This document shows, piece by piece, positions 9,119 to 17,192 of a stretch of 64,000 nt of DNA. Source of the DNA: Mycobacteroides chelonae (GTDB lineage Bacteria > Actinomycetota > Actinomycetes > Mycobacteriales > Mycobacteriaceae). The translations under genes and the position numbers were made by a program. The notes under the pieces were generated by a model. That model ran no database searches, was not told the DNA's origin, and was given only the letters and a program-made list of their open reading frames with translations. Numbering within the stretch: position 1 is the stretch's first letter; the number at the start of each line of letters is the position of its first letter. The stretch is taken from the NCBI GenBank assembly GCA_014204435.1, contig JACHLF010000001.1:762889-826888 (forward strand). Direction: 5' to 3'.

Positions 9119-10366
9119 TTAGCCAACATGCTTCGGCTCGTACTCGACCTGCCAGTGCTTGATTCCGTTGAGCCAGCCTGACTTCAGCCGTTCGGGTTCT
9201 CCGATGGGCTTGAGATCGGGTATGTGATCGGCGATTGCGTTGAAAATGAGATCGACAGTCATCCGCGCCAGGTTCGCGCCGATACAGTAATGGGCGCCGG
9301 TGCCTCCGAAACTGAGGTGCGGGTTGGGATCGCGGAGGATGTTGAAACTGTACGGATCGTCGAACACAGTTTCGTCGAAGTTGGCGGAGCGGTAGGACAT
9401 CACGACGCGCTCGCCCGCCGTGATGGTGACCCCGGCGATCTGTGTCTCCCGCTTGGCGGTGCGCTGGAAAGCCGACACGGGAGTGGCCCACCGAATGATC
9501 TCGTCCACAGCGGTCTTCGGCCGGTCCTGTCGGAACAGCCTCCATTGGTCCGGGTTCTGCGAAAATGCGATCATGCCGTGTGTTATTGAATTACGGCTGG
9601 TTTCATTGCCTGCTACCGCCAGCATGATCATGAAGAAGCCGAACTCGTCATCGGTGAGCTTCTCGCCGTCGATATCGGCCTGGATAAGTTTGGTGACGAT
9701 GTCATCGGTGGGATTCAGGCCCCGCTCCTCGGCCATCTTCATGGCGTACGAGATTAACTCGAAGGAGGATGCGGCGGGATCGATGTGCGCGTACTCGGGA
9801 TCGTCGCCAGCCGTCATCTCGTTGGACCAGCGGAACAGCTTGTCTCGATCGCATTGAGGTACGCCCAGCAACTCGGCGATAGCCTGCAGCGGCAGTTCGC
9901 ACGATACGTCCTCCACGAAGTCGCCTGTACGGGCTGTTGATGCACTGATGGCGATCTGTTGGGCCCGCAACCTCAGCTCGTCGTGAAGCCGCGCGAGTGC
10001 GCGCGGGGTGAAGCCACGCGAGATGATCTTGCGCAGACGCGCGTGTTGTGGGTCGTCCATGTTCAGTAGGACCACACTCTGCAAGTCGACTGCTACGTCG
10101 CGGGTCATTCCTTGCGGCCAGACCGGGATCGCGCCATTCATCGCGGTGGAGAACACCTCGCTGCGCAGCGAGACGTCCTTGACGTCCTGGTGCCGAGTTA
10201 CTAACCAGTAGCCTTTGTCGCCGAATCCGCCCGTGCCGCCAGGGATGTCGACCCAATGGACGGGCTCGGTCCTGCGTAACTCGGCAAGCTCCGCGACGGG
10301 CAGGCGCACGACGTTCAGTTCGGCGTCCAAGGGGTCGAAGCCCTGGGGCAGGTGGGGACAGTCCAT
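9119..10366 (-). CDS. cytochrome P450, CYP125 family (steroid C26/C27 monooxygenase-like)
   Basis: A 415-residue P450 with the I-helix AGNETSR (about 252-258), the ExxR motif in VDEIIRW (Glu289, Arg292) and the heme loop FGGTGAHYCIGAN with Cys361. Long stretches match from memory M. tuberculosis CYP125A1 (for example LRKIISRGFTPRA, CELPLQAIAELLGVP and LKSGWLNGIKHWQV near the C-terminus), so family assignment is firm. CYP125 oxidises the terminal methyl of the cholesterol/cholest-4-en-3-one side chain, starting side-chain degradation. The N-terminus is shorter than in CYP125A1. The ATG at 10366 is used here; a TTG one codon upstream is possible, with GAGGAGC as ribosome site. The gene is divergent from the kshA-like gene. 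It may be a paralogue with altered sterol preference. Confidence 0.93.
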   Translation of the reverse strand: MDCPHLPQGFDPLDAELNVVRLPVAELAELRRTEPVHWVDIPGGTGGFGDKGYWLVTRHQDVKDVSLRSEVFSTAMNGAIPVWPQGMTRDVAVDLQSVVLLNMDDPQHARLRKIISRGFTPRALARLHDELRLRAQQIAISASTARTGDFVEDVSCELPLQAIAELLGVPQCDRDKLFRWSNEMTAGDDPEYAHIDPAASSFELISYAMKMAEERGLNPTDDIVTKLIQADIDGEKLTDDEFGFFMIMLAVAGNETSRNSITHGMIAFSQNPDQWRLFRQDRPKTAVDEIIRWATPVSAFQRTAKRETQIAGVTITAGERVVMSYRSANFDETVFDDPYSFNILRDPNPHLSFGGTGAHYCIGANLARMTVDLIFNAIADHIPDLKPIGEPERLKSGWLNGIKHWQVEYEPKHVG

Positions 10367-10506
10367 CAACGGCGCTCCTCGGCATTGGGTGGGCGGTGAT
10401 ACAGCAACGCACCATCACCTTGGTCACACCCCGAAGACGGAAAAAGGGGCATTAGTCCCTATTTTACAGTCTTCACCTGCACATACTGTGCCAAGCAATC
10501 CAATTA

Positions 10507-10520
10507 TGAAACGTGTTCTA
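10507..10520 (-). promoter_or_regulatory. KstR-type operator
   Basis: On the minus strand this reads TAGAACACGTTTCA, which fits every fixed position of the published KstR motif TnnAACnnGTTnnA. KstR is the TetR repressor of the main cholesterol regulon in mycobacteria. The site lies 16 bases before the kshA-like start and about 140 bases from the CYP125-like start, in their shared divergent region. The match was found by eye; binding is an inference. Confidence 0.7.
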
Positions 10521-10536
10521 GTTAGGTGCGAAGCGG

Positions 10537-11706
10537 ATGGAGACTGCAGGTTTGAGTAACGATTCGACGAGCGCCGGCGTCCGGGAGATCGATGTGGGTA
10601 CGCCGCCGACACGTTTTGCCCGTGGATGGCACTGCTTGGGAATGGTGTCGGAATTTCTGGACGGGGAGCCGCACGCGATCAGTGCGTTCGGGACGAAGCT
10701 GGTTGTTTTCGCGGACAGTAGGGGTGCAGTGCACGTTCTGGACGCATACTGTCGCCATCTTGGTGGAGACCTGTCGCACGGGAAGGTCAAGGGCGACGCC
10801 GTTGCGTGCCCGTTCCATGACTGGAGGTGGGCGGGCAATGGCCGTTGCACCCATGTTTCCTATGCAAAACGTGCCCCGCGACTTGCGCGTACACGTGTAT
10901 GGATATCCGATGTTCGATCGGGCCTGTTGTTTGTTTGGCATGATCCCGAGGGGAATGCGCCCTCGCCTGAGCTTGATATCCCCGACATTCCGGAGGTGAG
11001 CGACCCGGGTTGGACGCAATGGTCTTGGCGCACGGAGCTCATCGCCTCGAACTGCCGGGAGATCGTCGACAACATCGTCGATATGGCTCACTTTTACTAC
11101 ATCCATTACGGGTTCCCCACGTACTTCAAGAATGTGTTTGAAGGTCACGTCGCCACGCAGTACCTTCGGACAATCGGCAGGCCCGATGTCAACTTGGGTG
11201 GCTCGCACCATGCGGGCGAACAGATCCTCGATTCCGAGGCGTCCTACTTTGGTCCGTCGTTCATGATCAACCGGCTGCATAACAGCTACGGCGGTTACGA
11301 AGTTGAGGCGATTTTGATTAATTGCCACTATCCCGTCACATCGGATTCTTTTGTGTTGCAGTGGGGCATCATGGTGCGGCGGCCGACAGGTTTGAACGCC
11401 GATGCGACAGAGATGCTGTTGCGTGCATTCACCGATGGGGTCAGTCGCGGGTTCTTGCAGGACGTGGAAATCTGGAAGGGTAAGACCCGTATAGACAATC
11501 CGCTGTTGGTCGAGGAGGACGGGCCCGTCTACCAGTTGCGGAGGTGGTACGAACAGTTCTACGTGGACGCTGCGGATGTCACACCGGAGATGACTGACCG
11601 CTTCGAATACGAAGTAGACACTAACGCGGCCAACGAATATTGGCGTAGAGAAGTTGCGGAGAATCTGCGGCAACGCGCAACGGCGAACGCTGCGGTATTC
11701 GAATGA
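10537..11706 (+). CDS. kshA: Rieske non-heme iron oxygenase, KshA-like (3-ketosteroid 9-alpha-hydroxylase oxygenase)
   Basis: A 389-residue ring-hydroxylating oxygenase. The Rieske [2Fe-2S] ligands are Cys72, His74, Cys91 and His94 (YCRHLGGDLS and CPFHDWRW). The mononuclear iron site is likely His185 and His190 (VDMAHFYYIHYG) with Asp309 in FLQDVEIW. Sequence around NVFEGH, DSEASYFGPSFMIN and EEDGPVYQLRRWYEQFYVD matches KshA closely. KshA with its reductase KshB hydroxylates 3-ketosteroids at C9, opening ring B after dehydrogenation by KstD. No kshB or kstD is in the window, so the partner must be elsewhere. A KstR-type site lies immediately upstream. Several actinobacteria carry multiple KshA homologues with different steroid or bile-acid preferences, and this is likely an extra copy. 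Confidence 0.92.
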   Translation: METAGLSNDSTSAGVREIDVGTPPTRFARGWHCLGMVSEFLDGEPHAISAFGTKLVVFADSRGAVHVLDAYCRHLGGDLSHGKVKGDAVACPFHDWRWAGNGRCTHVSYAKRAPRLARTRVWISDVRSGLLFVWHDPEGNAPSPELDIPDIPEVSDPGWTQWSWRTELIASNCREIVDNIVDMAHFYYIHYGFPTYFKNVFEGHVATQYLRTIGRPDVNLGGSHHAGEQILDSEASYFGPSFMINRLHNSYGGYEVEAILINCHYPVTSDSFVLQWGIMVRRPTGLNADATEMLLRAFTDGVSRGFLQDVEIWKGKTRIDNPLLVEEDGPVYQLRRWYEQFYVDAADVTPEMTDRFEYEVDTNAANEYWRREVAENLRQRATANAAVFE

Positions 11707-11796
11707 CGGCTTTGCAGAAAGACTTACCCCGACAATTACCGACTTAGGCCGCTATGGACCTCAGTCTTAATCAGCCCAGAATTGGGAGGCAGGCTA

Positions 11797-12999
11797 GTGA
11801 CTTCTACTTCGCACGGTACTACTCAGTCGATTCGCGACACTCACACGATCCTGAATGAGATCGACGAACTGTTGCCCCAGATACGCGGGCGCGCCCAGGC
11901 TGCCGAGGATTTGCGTACCATTCCGCACGAAACAATCGAGGCGCTTGAAGGTATCGGCTTCTTTACACTGCTGCAGCCCCAGCAGTGGGGTGGCTTGCAG
12001 TGCGATCCCACCTTCTATTGCGAGGCCGTCCGGCGGTTGGCCAGTGCTTGTGGCTCCACCGGATGGGTGGCGGGTGTTTTGGCGGTACACAACTGGCACC
12101 TGGCGCTTTTCGATCAGCAGGCACAGGAGGACGTATGGGGGAAGGACGCGGCTGCGCGCGTATCGTCCTCGTACGCTCCGATGGGTACGGCCAGGGTCGT
12201 TGACGGGGGATACCTTGTGACCGGCTCGTGGCAGTGGTCGTCCGGATGTGCACACGCCACATGGGCTTTCGTCGGAGGTCCGGTGCTCAAAGGGGATAAA
12301 ATCGTCGATTTCGGCAGCTTCCTCATCCCGTGCGCGGACTATGAGGTCGATGATGTGTGGAACGTTGTCGGCTTGCGCGGCACCGGCAGCAATACTCTTG
12401 TGGTCAAGGAAGTGTTCGTGCCTGGACATCGGTTCCTGTCCTATAAGGCGATGAATGACGGCACCGCTGGCGGCTATCGAACCAATACTGCGCCCGTCTA
12501 CAAAATGCCTTGGGGAACAATACATCCGACCACTATCTCAACACCTATTGTCGGCATGGCCTATGGCGCCTACGATGCCCACGTAGAACACCAGGGCAAG
12601 CGGATTCGTGCGGCCTATGCTGGCGAGAAGGTTAAGGATGATCCGTTCGCCAAGGTTCGAATCGCCGAGGCTGCCAGCGATATCGACGCCGCGTGGCGTC
12701 AGCTGACGGGAAACGTTGCCGAAGAGTACGCGCTGCTGTTGGCAGGTAAGGAGATTCCTTACGGGTTGCGCACCCGCGCTCGGCGCGATCAGGTGCGGGC
12801 CACTGGCCGCGCTATCGCTTCGATCGATAGGATATTCGATGCTTCGGGTGCTAGCGCGTTGTCGAACGACACACCAGTGCAGCGGTTTTGGCGTGATGCG
12901 CATGCTGGTCGTGTACATGCTGCGAACGATCCCGAGCGCGCTTACTTGATCTTCGGTGACAACGAATTTGGCCTCCCTCCAGCCGACACCATGGTCTGA
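11797..12999 (+). CDS. hsaA: flavin-dependent monooxygenase HsaA-like (3-HSA hydroxylase, oxygenase component)
   Basis: A 400-residue protein of the acyl-CoA-dehydrogenase-fold monooxygenase group. The blocks GFFTLLQPQQWGGLQCDP, SSSYAPMG, VGLRGTGSNTLVVKEVFVP, FLSYKAMND and QRFWRDAHAGRVHAANDPER are nearly those of M. tuberculosis HsaA (Rv3570c) as I remember it. HsaA with the flavin reductase HsaB hydroxylates 3-HSA to the catechol 3,4-DHSA in ring A/B degradation. HsaB, HsaC and HsaD are not in this window. The GTG at 11797 has GGGAGGCAGG upstream; the TTG at 11782 would overlap that ribosome site. It follows the kshA-like gene by about 90 bases on the same strand and is probably co-transcribed with it. 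It is likely a paralogue of a main-cluster hsaA. Confidence 0.92.
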   Translation: MTSTSHGTTQSIRDTHTILNEIDELLPQIRGRAQAAEDLRTIPHETIEALEGIGFFTLLQPQQWGGLQCDPTFYCEAVRRLASACGSTGWVAGVLAVHNWHLALFDQQAQEDVWGKDAAARVSSSYAPMGTARVVDGGYLVTGSWQWSSGCAHATWAFVGGPVLKGDKIVDFGSFLIPCADYEVDDVWNVVGLRGTGSNTLVVKEVFVPGHRFLSYKAMNDGTAGGYRTNTAPVYKMPWGTIHPTTISTPIVGMAYGAYDAHVEHQGKRIRAAYAGEKVKDDPFAKVRIAEAASDIDAAWRQLTGNVAEEYALLLAGKEIPYGLRTRARRDQVRATGRAIASIDRIFDASGASALSNDTPVQRFWRDAHAGRVHAANDPERAYLIFGDNEFGLPPADTMV

Positions 13000-13334
13000 T
13001 GTCGTTGGTCGCGTGAGGACTCTGCACGTTTCGCGCGTCGGTGGACTCGCGGCGTGAGTAGTCGGCAGATCGCGGATTTCCGAGTGGCGATTATCGGTTG
13101 GATTTCGCTGTCCGCCACCGTGCCAGCGCCGATAAGTTGATGGAACGTGCACCGCTGCAGTACGGCGTACGTCGAGTGTTTCTGCTCGGGTTTTTCGGCT
13201 TTTGCTTTCGGCCGGGCGAATGCCTCTCCGGTGCAAGACCATTGCCGCATCCATGACTAGCTTGCCCGGTCTGCCGTTGGTTTGTGCGATGATAGGGGCT
13301 TGTCCGCGCCCTTGGAGATGAAAGGCCTGCGGTC
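13000..13334. other. intergenic region at the edge of the steroid cluster
   Basis: About 335 bases with no convincing gene on either strand. Base composition changes toward the higher GC of the chromosome here. It contains short C-rich and T-rich tracts but I could not identify an insertion-sequence end, tRNA fragment or attachment repeat. Confidence 0.3.
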
Positions 13335-14165
13335 GTGCCCGTGACGATGCGCCGAACTCTGGATCTGCTCGCATTGCTTGCTCTGGTGTGTGCGTTGTGC
13401 GCATCTCCTGTTGCTTCAGCTGACACCGTCCAGATCAGTAGTGCAAATGAACGCCGCCTGCAGGAGCTTTTGGCCGAACGAAACCGCCTTGGGGTAGACA
13501 ACATCGGGCAGCTCAGTGCCGCGGTATCGGGTTTCTTTCTGCACGTGCCCTATGGTGCCAACACCTTGATCGGATCGGCCTCGGTACCCGAGCAGTTGGT
13601 CGTGGAACTCACACGTGTGGACTGCTTCACGTATGCCGACTATGTCGAAGCGCTCAAGCGGTCGGGTGAGCGTGCCGGTTTCTTGGCTCAACTGACCCAG
13701 ATCCGTTATCGCGGGGGTGATGTCAGTTTCACCCAGCGTCGGCATTTTTTCACCGATTGGGCCGTTGACGCGCCTGCTAACGCCACCGACGTGACAGCGG
13801 GTCTCGGGGCACCCACGGAGCAGGTAGTCAAGACGCTCAACGTGAAGGACTCTGGTGAGCGTTATCTAACTGGACTTCCGCCACGGTCACGCCCGGTTGT
13901 CTACATACCGAGTGCACAGGTCTCGGATGGTGTCATCGCGAATCTTCGTGATGGCGACTACCTCGGCGCTTACGCCACGGCCGGCGGGCTTGATGTCACG
14001 CACGTAGGAATCTACCTGCGTACGTCGGCTGGGCCAGTGCTGCGCAACGCTTCGTCGTTGCGGGTGAACAATCAGGTCGTCGATACGCCACTGAGGGAGT
14101 ACCTCGGCATGGTTCCGGGGATTGTCGTGTTGAGGCCAACTGTGAAATCACCATTTTCGGCCTAA
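13335..14165 (+). CDS. secreted DUF1460 family protein (NlpC/P60-like amidase fold)
   Basis: A 276-residue protein with a clear signal peptide: after MRRT comes a hydrophobic run (LDLLALLALVCALCASP) ending in VASA, so export by Sec is expected. The mature part has VDCFTYADY with a likely nucleophile Cys97 and DVTHVGIYL with His223, fitting DUF1460 (PF07313), a family related to NlpC/P60 that includes N-acetylmuramoyl-L-alanine amidase-like and peptidoglycan-recycling hydrolases. RYRGGDVSFTQRRHFFTDW in the middle is also typical. GTG at 13335 is taken as start, with ATG at 13347 as an alternative; GGAGATGAAAGG lies upstream. It stands alone on the plus strand before the sirtuin. A cell-wall hydrolase role is inferred from family only. 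Confidence 0.85.
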   Translation: MPVTMRRTLDLLALLALVCALCASPVASADTVQISSANERRLQELLAERNRLGVDNIGQLSAAVSGFFLHVPYGANTLIGSASVPEQLVVELTRVDCFTYADYVEALKRSGERAGFLAQLTQIRYRGGDVSFTQRRHFFTDWAVDAPANATDVTAGLGAPTEQVVKTLNVKDSGERYLTGLPPRSRPVVYIPSAQVSDGVIANLRDGDYLGAYATAGGLDVTHVGIYLRTSAGPVLRNASSLRVNNQVVDTPLREYLGMVPGIVVLRPTVKSPFSA

Positions 14166-14193
14166 GCGGTCACTTTGGGTGAGAATTCATCCG

Positions 14194-14955
14194 ATGAAGC
14201 AGACTGAGGTTCCCGAGGAACTGGTAGCCGCCGCATCGACGGCGCGCACTGTCACGGTGCTGACCGGTGCCGGCATGTCCGCCGAGAGCGGGCTGCCCAC
14301 GTTCCGGGATGCTCAGACCGGATTGTGGTCGAAGTACGACCCGATGACGCTGGCGACGCCCGAGTCGTGGCAGGAGGACTCGGGGCTGGTGTGGGCGTGG
14401 TATCAGAATCGGCGCGTCCAGCTGCTGGCCGTGCAGCCCAATGACGGACACCGCGCACTGGCGCAGTGGGGATCTCACCGAGATGTTCGTATCGTCACCC
14501 AGAATGTCGACGATCTTCACGAACGTGCCGGCAGCGTGAACGTTACCCATGTACATGGCAGCCTGCTCGCCTCGCATTGTGATGTCTGCGGCACCAGTTG
14601 CGATGTGGCAGTGGTCGCCCCCACGTCCGAACGGGTCTTACCGCCCGAATGTGACTGTGGCGGAAGGGTCCGACCGGGCGTCGTGTGGTTCGGGGAGGTG
14701 CTTCCCCAGGTGGAGTTCGGTCATGCCGTCGCGCACTCGCAGAGTTGCGATCTGATGTTGCTCATCGGTACCTCCGGCATCGTGTATCCGGCGGCGGGGC
14801 TTCCGCAGCTCGCGTTGAGTCGCGGTGCAACTGTGGTAGAGATCAACCCGTGTGAGACTGATCTGTCCGATCGCGCCGATCTGGTCTGGCGCGCTACTGC
14901 GGCTACCGCGCTACCGGCGCTTATTGACGCGCTGTCGCTCTGGGGGGCTAAGTAG
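14194..14955 (+). CDS. NAD-dependent protein deacylase (sirtuin, SIRT5-like)
   Basis: A 253-residue class III sirtuin. It has the NAD motifs GAGMSAESGLPTFRD and TQNVDDLHERAG, the catalytic His in VHGSL, four zinc-ligand cysteines in HCDVCGTSC and ECDCGG, and VGTSGIVYPAAGLP. The motif WYQNRR provides the Tyr-x2-Arg pair that in SIRT5-type and bacterial CobB enzymes recognises succinyl or malonyl lysine, so desuccinylation besides deacetylation is likely. M. tuberculosis Rv1151c is the close family member. The enzyme removes acyl groups from lysines, for example to reactivate acyl-CoA synthetases. The ATG at 14194 is used; the GTG at 14179 would add five residues. Both have weak ribosome sites. 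Confidence 0.93.
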   Translation: MKQTEVPEELVAAASTARTVTVLTGAGMSAESGLPTFRDAQTGLWSKYDPMTLATPESWQEDSGLVWAWYQNRRVQLLAVQPNDGHRALAQWGSHRDVRIVTQNVDDLHERAGSVNVTHVHGSLLASHCDVCGTSCDVAVVAPTSERVLPPECDCGGRVRPGVVWFGEVLPQVEFGHAVAHSQSCDLMLLIGTSGIVYPAAGLPQLALSRGATVVEINPCETDLSDRADLVWRATAATALPALIDALSLWGAK

Positions 14956-15056
14956 CAGCTGGCTTCGCGGCAGTGGTGCAGACCGAGGGCGCCGCGACCA
15001 TCGACAACGTGAGCGGCGAGCTCGCGCTGTACGCGGCCACGTTGGCCGGGCGGTAA
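14956..15056 (+). pseudogene. possible C-terminal gene remnant
   Basis: After the sirtuin stop an open frame without its own start reads AAVVQTEGAATIDNVSGELA and ends at the TAA at 15054-15056. It has coding-like composition but is only about 33 codons long. It may be the tail of a deleted gene. I cannot name the parent protein. Confidence 0.25.
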
Positions 15057-15060
15057 CACC

Positions 15061-15510
15061 TCACGAGGGGTAGGAGGGCAGCACCTTCTCCCAGTTTTCG
15101 ATCTCGCCGCGTACCGTACGAAACAGGGGATGCGGTCGCAGTCTCAGCGGGTTTTCGGCTACGAGAAGTGACGGATCACGTTGCGCCAGTTTGGTATCCA
15201 GTAGCCATCGCTCGTAGTCCAGTTGCTTGCGATGAACGTCGATCAAAGGTCCGGAAACGGCCTCTGGCACATCGATCAGCTCGCGGTTGAATCGATACCC
15301 GCGCTGGTCGGCCTCATCGACGAGGCCGACCAGGTACGCGCCGATCCCGGCGAGCGGCTGCTCCAAGGTTTTGAACCGGTCCAGCTGCGGGTGGTTGCGA
15401 TATCCGCGGGTGCGACCCTGTAGCACCTTTTGCGCCAACAGGGTTTCCCGCCAGCATGCGACCAGTCCCTTGGCATCGAGGTTGCACGGATGCAAAGACC
15501 ACAGTCGCAT
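15061..15510 (-). CDS. pyrimidine dimer DNA glycosylase-like protein (PF03013 type)
   Basis: A 149-residue basic protein beginning MRLWSLHPCNLDAKGLVACW at the ATG at 15510 (AGAGAAGG upstream). The pattern of an N-terminal MRLWSLHP, then LDxxGLVAxWRE, YRNHPQLDRF and a C-terminal NPLRLRPHPLF is that of the Pyr_excise family, named after T4 endonuclease V. That enzyme cleaves the glycosylic bond at cyclobutane pyrimidine dimers and nicks the DNA using the N-terminal amino group. Many bacterial family members are annotated only by this similarity, so a UV-repair role is likely but not proven. It is convergent with the sirtuin side and downstream of the SDR on the same strand. Confidence 0.75.
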   Translation of the reverse strand: MRLWSLHPCNLDAKGLVACWRETLLAQKVLQGRTRGYRNHPQLDRFKTLEQPLAGIGAYLVGLVDEADQRGYRFNRELIDVPEAVSGPLIDVHRKQLDYERWLLDTKLAQRDPSLLVAENPLRLRPHPLFRTVRGEIENWEKVLPSYPS

Positions 15511-15558
15511 GCCTTCTCTGTACCCGAAGAATGCTGCGTTGGCCAAGCGGACACGGCC

Positions 15559-16446
15559 CTACAGATTCACCAACTCGCCCGACCGGCGCCACAGATCCTC
15601 CTGCGCCTGCTGATTCGAACGAATCCGGACGGCGGGCAGCAGACCCAAACCGGGGGTCGAGGTGAAGAACTGTCCGGTGGTGGTGGCGAGGTTCTCGTCG
15701 AGCACCAATCGGATACCCATCCGGGCTCCCTGATCGGGTCGCCGTACGAAGGGGGTCCGCGAGGCCAGACCGGCCGCGGTGGTGAGAATGCGACTGTCCC
15801 GAACCAGTCCGGTCGAGACCATGCCGGGGCAAAAGCAGTTGACCGTCACCCCGGTGCCCTCCAGGCGCCGCGCCAGTTCCTGGGTGAACAGGATGTTCAT
15901 CAGTTTCGACTGTCCGTACCGGATTTCGGAGCCGATCGCGTGGTAGCGGCGGTGCTCTGCGAATCGGTCCACCTGGATGCGTGGCCACGATCGGTGCGCC
16001 TCGGACGCCGTGATGACGATCCGTGCCCGCTCGGCTGCGGTGATCGTCGGGAGCAGCAGATTGGTCAGCAGAAAAGGCCCCAGGTGGTTGGTCGCCATCA
16101 TCAGGTCGTATCCATCGGTGCTGGGCCTGCTGGACAGGGAGTGAATACCGGCGTTGTTCACCAGCGTGTCGATCCGGGGGTGCGTCTCGGCGATTTCGTG
16201 GGCGGCGGCCCGTACCGAATCGAGATCGGCCAGATCGGCCTGGATGAACTCGGGTTCGGATGCCGCTCCGTTCTCGGCGGCCAGTTCGCGGACGGTCTCG
16301 GACGCCTTTGCGGGATCGCGCGCCAGCAGCGTCAGCAGCGCACCGCGCCGAACCAGTGTTCGAGCGATTTCCTTTCCAATGCCGTTGGTGGCGCCGGTGA
16401 TAACGATTCGTGAACCGGCGACGGGGCGACCTGGATACGCGCTCAT
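15559..16446 (-). CDS. short-chain dehydrogenase/reductase (retinol-dehydrogenase-like)
   Basis: A 295-residue SDR with TGATNGIG (about residues 18-25), the NNAG motif in LVNNAGIHSL, ITASEAH holding the catalytic Ser, and YGQSKLMN as the active-site Tyr-x3-Lys. The 'ATNHLGPFLLTNLLLP' stretch is typical of the retinol dehydrogenase/WW-oxidoreductase group, which act on lipophilic alcohols and ketones. The ATG at 16446 follows GAGGAGG. It is transcribed divergently from a TetR gene, with a 41-bp palindrome about 20 bases before its start, so it is probably the regulator's direct target. The substrate is unknown. Confidence 0.9.
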   Translation of the reverse strand: MSAYPGRPVAGSRIVITGATNGIGKEIARTLVRRGALLTLLARDPAKASETVRELAAENGAASEPEFIQADLADLDSVRAAAHEIAETHPRIDTLVNNAGIHSLSSRPSTDGYDLMMATNHLGPFLLTNLLLPTITAAERARIVITASEAHRSWPRIQVDRFAEHRRYHAIGSEIRYGQSKLMNILFTQELARRLEGTGVTVNCFCPGMVSTGLVRDSRILTTAAGLASRTPFVRRPDQGARMGIRLVLDENLATTTGQFFTSTPGLGLLPAVRIRSNQQAQEDLWRRSGELVNL

Positions 16447-16466
16447 GATCCTCCTCGTTGGGTGAA

Positions 16467-16507
16467 CTCACCGCATTCAAATACAACTAGTATTGGAATG
16501 CGGTGAG
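16467..16507. promoter_or_regulatory. 41-bp near-perfect palindrome, probable TetR operator
   Basis: The outer arms CTCACCGCATTC (16467-16478) and GAATGCGGTGAG (16496-16507) are perfectly complementary, and the centre at 16487 continues the symmetry with only two mismatched pairs (16479/16495 and 16485/16489). It lies in the divergent region between the SDR (start 16446) and the TetR gene (start about 16585). Its length would allow two TetR dimers to bind. Confidence 0.8.
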
Positions 16508-16584
16508 CATTTCAAGGCCGGAGGCTCGTGTCAAGGGCCGGGTATCGCGCTTGTCGGCGTGGTGGTGGTCGGTACATTGAGCTC

Positions 16585-17181
16585 GTGTCGAAACGCCTAA
16601 GTCGGACGGAGTCGCAGGAGCTGACGCGTGCCAAGCTGATCGATTCAGCGACTCAGCTGTACCTGGAGAACGGCTATGCGGCGACATCCACCGACCAGGT
16701 GGCCGAGGCGGCGGGGTTCAGCCGGGGCGCTCTGTACTCGAACTTCAAGAGCAAGGAAGACCTCGCGCTCGCCGTTCTCGACAGGCACACGCAGGACCAG
16801 TTCCAAGAAATCATGGTGGTGGCCACGGACGCGCCATCCGAGCGCTTCACACGTTTCGAGACCTGGTTGACGAAGTCGATGGGGGATCGCCGGTGGGCGT
16901 TGCTCAAGTCTGAAGTCGCGCTGTCGGGCAGGGCCAATCCGGAACTGCGGCAGCAGCTGGCAGCCCGAGATCAGATGGCCAGGCAGGCTCTGTCGGCCCT
17001 GCTGGGGCATCTAGAGGCCGAAAGCGGAAACCCATTGCCCGTGCCGCCGGACACCCTGGCCCGCGCCATACTTGCACTCGCCAAGGGGGTGGCGATCGAA
17101 GGATTGGTCGACGACGAGGTATCGCCCGACTGGATCATCGATCTACTCAAGAAGAGTCTTCCTCCGGTGGTATTCGAATAG
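16585..17181 (+). CDS. TetR/AcrR family transcriptional regulator
   Basis: A 198-residue TetR protein if started at the GTG at 16585; the open frame extends to 16528 but those residues are arginine/glycine rich and unlike a TetR N-terminus. The HTH reads STDQVAEAAGFSRGALYSNF, the canonical pattern including the conserved recognition-helix Tyr and Phe. The C-terminal half (from about residue 65) is helical. It faces the SDR at 15559-16446 across a 41-bp palindrome, the usual arrangement of an autoregulated TetR repressor controlling a neighbouring oxidoreductase. The inducer is unknown, possibly a lipophilic aldehyde or ketone handled by the SDR. Confidence 0.87.
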   Translation: MSKRLSRTESQELTRAKLIDSATQLYLENGYAATSTDQVAEAAGFSRGALYSNFKSKEDLALAVLDRHTQDQFQEIMVVATDAPSERFTRFETWLTKSMGDRRWALLKSEVALSGRANPELRQQLAARDQMARQALSALLGHLEAESGNPLPVPPDTLARAILALAKGVAIEGLVDDEVSPDWIIDLLKKSLPPVVFE

Positions 17182-17192
17182 TATTGCTGCGC

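Noticed and set aside
10522..11673. 383-residue frame antisense to the kshA-like gene
   Set aside because: No protein features; the plus-strand Rieske protein is clear.
1..13334. Possible integration site (tRNA or direct repeats) flanking the steroid cluster
   Set aside because: No tRNA gene, integrase or matching direct repeats could be seen by eye within the window; the left edge is outside.
13140..13334. Possible insertion-sequence remnant before the DUF1460 gene
   Set aside because: No transposase motif, terminal inverted repeat or DDE residues identified.
15314..16486. 390-residue frame antisense/overlapping the SDR gene
   Set aside because: Arg, Pro, Gly rich composition of a shifted frame; the SDR at 15559-16446 has all motifs.
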